From Bacteroidales bacterium UBA2295 (GTDB lineage Bacteria; Bacteroidota; Bacteroidia; Bacteroidales; Tenuifilaceae), in the NCBI GenBank assembly GCA_002345825.1, contig DDWD01000010.1:1-7604 (forward strand): DNA of 7,604 nucleotides, in the 5' to 3' direction. The notes below the pieces were generated by a model, which did no database searches, was not told the DNA's origin, and saw nothing but the letters and a program-made list of their open reading frames with translations. The stretch's first letter is position 1, and each line of letters starts with the position of its first letter. Shown here piece by piece: positions 4,997 to 7,604 of the stretch. The translations under genes were made by a program, and so were the position numbers.

Positions 4997-5755
4997 ATGA
5001 AAAAAATTTTCTATTCACTGCTGATATTTACAGCCGGCCTATTTACATCGCATTCTTCAATGGCTCAGTTTGAGCAGATGAAGGATAAATTCGATGACGT
5101 TCTCCTTGAGATTGAAGAGGATATCTTCACCCTCCGTTTTGCTGACGCCATTACTGGCGAAGCTGTGTCCAATGCCACCATTCTGGTTGAGAATGTTGGT
5201 GAGTTCACCACCGATGAAGAGGGGAAAATAACATTTCCGCGGCAACCCGACGGTATGCTACGTGTACTATTTAAAAAGGACAAGTACATATCAGCCGTTT
5301 TTAATGTGGAGGTGATAGTTGAAACCATATTTTTCAATCGGTTTTCAGTTTCACCCATCATGAATATCGATCAGTTTCGGGTGGTGCTCGATTGGGATCA
5401 GAAACCCAACGACTTGGATGCTCACTTTGTGAAAACAAACCAGTACCACATAAGCTACCGTAACACACGTGTGCTAGCCGACGGCTCAGGAATGCTCGAC
5501 AGGGACGATATGGATGGCTTTGGCCCCGAAACCATTACCGTTGAGCGTATTGATTCTGATGGAGAATATGCTTTCTCCGTTCATAATTACTCTCAACATA
5601 TCAATTCGTCTTCGTTACCCCTTTCAAAATCAAAAGCAACAGTTAGGGTTTATGGCAGCAACAGGCTGCTAAAAACCTATCAGGTCCCCATAAACCATAA
5701 TGATAAAACCTGGAATGTTTTTAGGATAGAAAATGGTCAGATAATCGATTTGTAG
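4997..5755 (+). CDS. Secreted protein with carboxypeptidase-regulatory-like fold and YfaP/DUF2135-like domain
   Basis: This 252-residue protein is exported. Residues 1-23 are a classic signal peptide ending S-M-A, with cleavage expected before Q24. The ATG at 4997 puts this signal at the N-terminus; a TTG 42 bases upstream would place unlikely residues before it. Residues 45-120 look like a small beta-sandwich of the carboxypeptidase regulatory type (D-A-I-T-G-E-A-V-x-N-A-T, then F-T-T-D-E-E-G-K-I-T-F). Residues 122-252 resemble the YfaP/DUF2135 domain: L-D-W-D-Q-K-P-N-D-L-D-A-H-F at 131-144, then D-D-M-D-G-F-G-P-E-T-I-T at 170-181, and Y-A-F-S-V-H-N-Y-S at 191-199. Function is unknown; a structural or ligand-binding envelope role is likely. 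There is no outer-membrane beta-barrel or sorting tail. It is last in the operon, after a 59-base gap with a hairpin, so it may be controlled separately. Confidence 0.8.
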   Translation: MKKIFYSLLIFTAGLFTSHSSMAQFEQMKDKFDDVLLEIEEDIFTLRFADAITGEAVSNATILVENVGEFTTDEEGKITFPRQPDGMLRVLFKKDKYISAVFNVEVIVETIFFNRFSVSPIMNIDQFRVVLDWDQKPNDLDAHFVKTNQYHISYRNTRVLADGSGMLDRDDMDGFGPETITVERIDSDGEYAFSVHNYSQHINSSSLPLSKSKATVRVYGSNRLLKTYQVPINHNDKTWNVFRIENGQIIDL

Positions 5756-5783
5756 CCTACAGGTAAGTAAGGGCGGTAAATTA

Positions 5784-5823
5784 AAAAGGGCAAGGCGCAA
5801 CCAAAGTTGCACCCTGCCCTTTT
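5784..5823. terminator. Bidirectional intrinsic terminator
   Basis: AAAAGGGCA (5784-5792) pairs with TGCCCTTTT (5815-5823), and the stem continues inward through GG/CC and GCAAC/GTTGC to a CAAA loop, with two mismatches (5793/5814 and 5796/5811). The A tract on one side and the T tract on the other give a T-rich tail in both directions. It lies between two convergent genes, about 30 bases from each stop, and should terminate both. Confidence 0.93.
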
Positions 5824-5850
5824 CTATTATCGACTTAATTCTAATGGGGA

Positions 5851-7464
5851 TTACTTGTACATTGAGTGTTGCAACTCCTTTATCTTATCATCGGTGATAT
5901 AGTCGTCGTACTCCATAATCTTGTCGATTGTACCTTTTGGCGTAATCTCGATAATACGGTTGGCAACGGTTTGAATAAACTCGTGGTCATGCGAGGCCAT
6001 TAGAACATTGCCTTTAAAACGCGTTAGCGTATTGTTAAAAGCCTGTATCGACTCCAAATCGAGATGGTTTGTGGGTGTATCAACTACCAACACATTGGCG
6101 TTAATAAGCATCATACGGGCAATCATACAGCGTTGCTTTTCACCACCCGACAGAACTGTACAATCTTTGTAAATCTCCTCGCCCGAGAAGAGCATTTTGC
6201 CCAAGTAGCCGCGCAGGAACATCTCGCTGGTATCGTGCGAGAACTGTCCCAGCCAGTCTACTAGCCTCAACTTCTTGCTAAAAAATTTTGAGTTATCGAG
6301 GGGCAAGTACGAGTTGGTAATGGTTTGTCCCCACTCGTAGGTTCCTGAGTCGGCTTTTGAAACTCCGTTTATGATATCGAACAAGGCGGTCATCCTACGA
6401 TGATCGCGTGACAGGAATACTATTTTCTCGTCCTTTTCAACCGTAAAGCTTAAATTCTTGAAAAGCAATTCACCGTTTATGCTTTTGGTCAAGTTTTTTA
6501 CCTCAAGAATTTTATTCCCCGGATCGCGTTCGGGGGTAAAAATAATACCCGGATACTTACGACTCGAGGGTTCAATCTCCTCAAAATTGAGCTTTTCAAT
6601 CATCTTCTTGCGGCTTGTAGTCTGCTTCGATTTGGCCACGTTTGCGCTAAAGCGCTGTATAAATTCGAGCAGCTCGGCCTTTTTCTCCTCGGCCTTTTTG
6701 TTCTGCTGTTGCTGCTGGCGTAGTGCTAGCTGGCTCGACTCGTACCAGAAGCTGTAGTTGCCGGCAAACTGCTTAACCTTACCAAAGTCTATATCGACAG
6801 TGTGCGTACAAACCGAATCTAAAAAGTGCCTATCGTGCGAAACCACCAGAACGGTATTCTCAAAATTCGACAGGTAATTCTCGAGCCAACGCACGGTTTC
6901 AAGATCCAGGTCGTTGGTGGGCTCATCGAGCAAAAGATTATCGGGTTTACCAAAAAGTGCCTGTGCCAGCAGAACGCGTACCTTCTCCTTTCCGCTCAAA
7001 TCCTTCATCAACCTAAAGTGCTGATCCTCCTTAATTCCCAAACCGCTAAGCAGTGCAGCTGCATCGCTTTCGGCATTCCATCCATCCATTTCGGCGAATT
7101 TATTCTCTAACTCGGCGGCCTTAATCCCATCCTGATCATTAAAATCGGGTTTGGCATAAATAGCATCCTTCTGCTGCATGATTTCCCAAAGAATGCTATG
7201 TCCCATAAGCACGGTATTAAGCACGGTATGCTCATCGTACGCAAAGTGATCCTGTTTAAGCACCGAAAGCCTCTCGCCCGGGCCAAGGCTTATTGATCCG
7301 CGGGTTGAGTCTAAATCGCCAGCAATAAGACGAAGAAGGGTTGACTTGCCTGCCCCATTTGCCCCAATAATGCCATAGCAATTGCCCGGCAAAAATTTTA
7401 AATCTACATCCTGAAAAAGAAATTTCTTGCCAAATTGGATGCCTAAATTTGAAACTGTAATCAT
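5851..7464 (-). CDS. ABC-F family ATPase, YbiT-like, with one degenerate ATP site
   Basis: ABC-F proteins are soluble twin-ATPase proteins that bind the ribosomal E site and act on stalled or initiating ribosomes. This 537-residue protein has no membrane segments. NBD1 has Walker A G-A-N-G-A-G-K-S-T (34-42), signature L-S-G-K-E (156-160), Walker B ending L-L-L-D-E-P-T-N-D-L-D (177-187) and switch H210. The charged linker arm that reaches the P-site tRNA in ABC-F proteins is at about 240-300, with a five-Gln run at 250-254. NBD2 keeps a standard signature, L-S-G-G-E (438-442), and switch H492, but its Walker A region (351-359) lacks the G-K-S/T core and its catalytic glutamate is Thr463. From memory the Walker A and signature changes occur widely in Bacteroidota relatives; the threonine seems more unusual. 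Length fits the YbiT-like group. It stands alone, convergent with the preceding operon. Confidence 0.93.
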   Translation of the reverse strand: MITVSNLGIQFGKKFLFQDVDLKFLPGNCYGIIGANGAGKSTLLRLIAGDLDSTRGSISLGPGERLSVLKQDHFAYDEHTVLNTVLMGHSILWEIMQQKDAIYAKPDFNDQDGIKAAELENKFAEMDGWNAESDAAALLSGLGIKEDQHFRLMKDLSGKEKVRVLLAQALFGKPDNLLLDEPTNDLDLETVRWLENYLSNFENTVLVVSHDRHFLDSVCTHTVDIDFGKVKQFAGNYSFWYESSQLALRQQQQQNKKAEEKKAELLEFIQRFSANVAKSKQTTSRKKMIEKLNFEEIEPSSRKYPGIIFTPERDPGNKILEVKNLTKSINGELLFKNLSFTVEKDEKIVFLSRDHRRMTALFDIINGVSKADSGTYEWGQTITNSYLPLDNSKFFSKKLRLVDWLGQFSHDTSEMFLRGYLGKMLFSGEEIYKDCTVLSGGEKQRCMIARMMLINANVLVVDTPTNHLDLESIQAFNNTLTRFKGNVLMASHDHEFIQTVANRIIEITPKGTIDKIMEYDDYITDDKIKELQHSMYK

Positions 7465-7604
7465 AAATTATGGTGATATTATTTTTTACTCAACTTTCGC
7501 ATACAGTTTAATTCCTTGATATATAGTCAATTAATTATTTTTATGACTTGTATGTGCTTAGTAATGAATAACATAATTGTTTATACAAATACTTTGTGAA
7601 ACTC
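7465..7604. other. AT-rich upstream region of the ABC-F gene
   Basis: No gene is visible in these 140 bases. The region should contain the promoter of the minus-strand ABC-F gene, but I find no exact TAnnTTTG on that strand with a TTG at a proper distance. A near-palindrome, TTGATATATAGTCAA, lies at 7516-7530 and might be a protein-binding site, though such AT-rich dyads also arise by chance. Confidence 0.35.

Noticed and set aside
5751..5761. TGTAGCCTACA palindrome across the stop codon of the secreted-protein gene
   Set aside because: The arms are only five bases long, and the real terminator lies about 25 bases further on; probably chance.
5851..7464. Antibiotic-resistance ABC-F protein (Msr/Vga/Lsa type) or an ABC transporter
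   Set aside because: Length, the NBD1 sequence and the linker fit the housekeeping YbiT-like group. There are no membrane segments or permease genes nearby, and no resistance context.
7580..7600. Possible plus-strand promoter near the right edge (TACTTTG)
   Set aside because: The element is one base short of TAnnTTTG, no TTG is found at the right distance, and any gene it would serve lies outside the window.

Overview
The window looks like ordinary chromosome of a member of the Bacteroidota, probably Bacteroidales or Marinilabiliales; the assignment is an inference. It rests on Bacteroidota-type promoter cores (TAnnTTTG, with TTG about 20 bases upstream), the near absence of Shine-Dalgarno sequences, lipoproteins with a lipobox cysteine (one followed by Glu-Glu-Glu, like the lipoprotein surface-export signal of this phylum), a DUF151 nuclease fused to a UVR motif, and an ABC-F protein of the type I associate with this phylum. 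I see no mobile element, CRISPR array, tRNA or rRNA.

Layout. Bases 1-190 hold no gene, only an inverted repeat of unknown nature (60-115) and a terminator (141-165). Then come four minus-strand genes, transcribed right to left: a very basic lipoprotein (1752-2159), a membrane-anchored acidic protein (1180-1749), greA (600-1073) and a HIT-family protein (191-583). The first two form a tight pair with a 2-bp gap, closed by a terminator hairpin at 1108-1139. greA and HIT form a second unit. Its predicted promoter (1146-1177) lies between the stop of the acidic-protein gene and that same hairpin, so the hairpin should form the first bases of the greA transcript.

Divergently, on the plus strand, lie a small Rieske-like lipoprotein with an unusual ligand set (2229-2663) and then a likely operon: a DUF151 bifunctional nuclease with a UVR tail (2828-3418), a NupC-type concentrative nucleoside transporter (3438-4937), and a secreted two-domain protein with a YfaP/DUF2135-like C-terminus (4997-5755). 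The nuclease gene carries a run of nine cytosines exactly in its inter-domain linker. A strong hairpin sits just upstream of the secreted-protein gene.

A bidirectional terminator (5784-5823) separates this operon from a convergent ABC-F ATPase gene (5851-7464). The changed motifs of that ATPase fall together so that one of its two ATP sites appears degenerate. The right edge (7465-7604) is its AT-rich upstream region.

I found no clear new multi-gene system. The observations most worth a second look are the poly-C tract, the terminator at the greA transcript start, the one-sided ATP-site decay of the ABC-F protein, the hairpin before the secreted-protein gene, and the left-edge inverted repeat.
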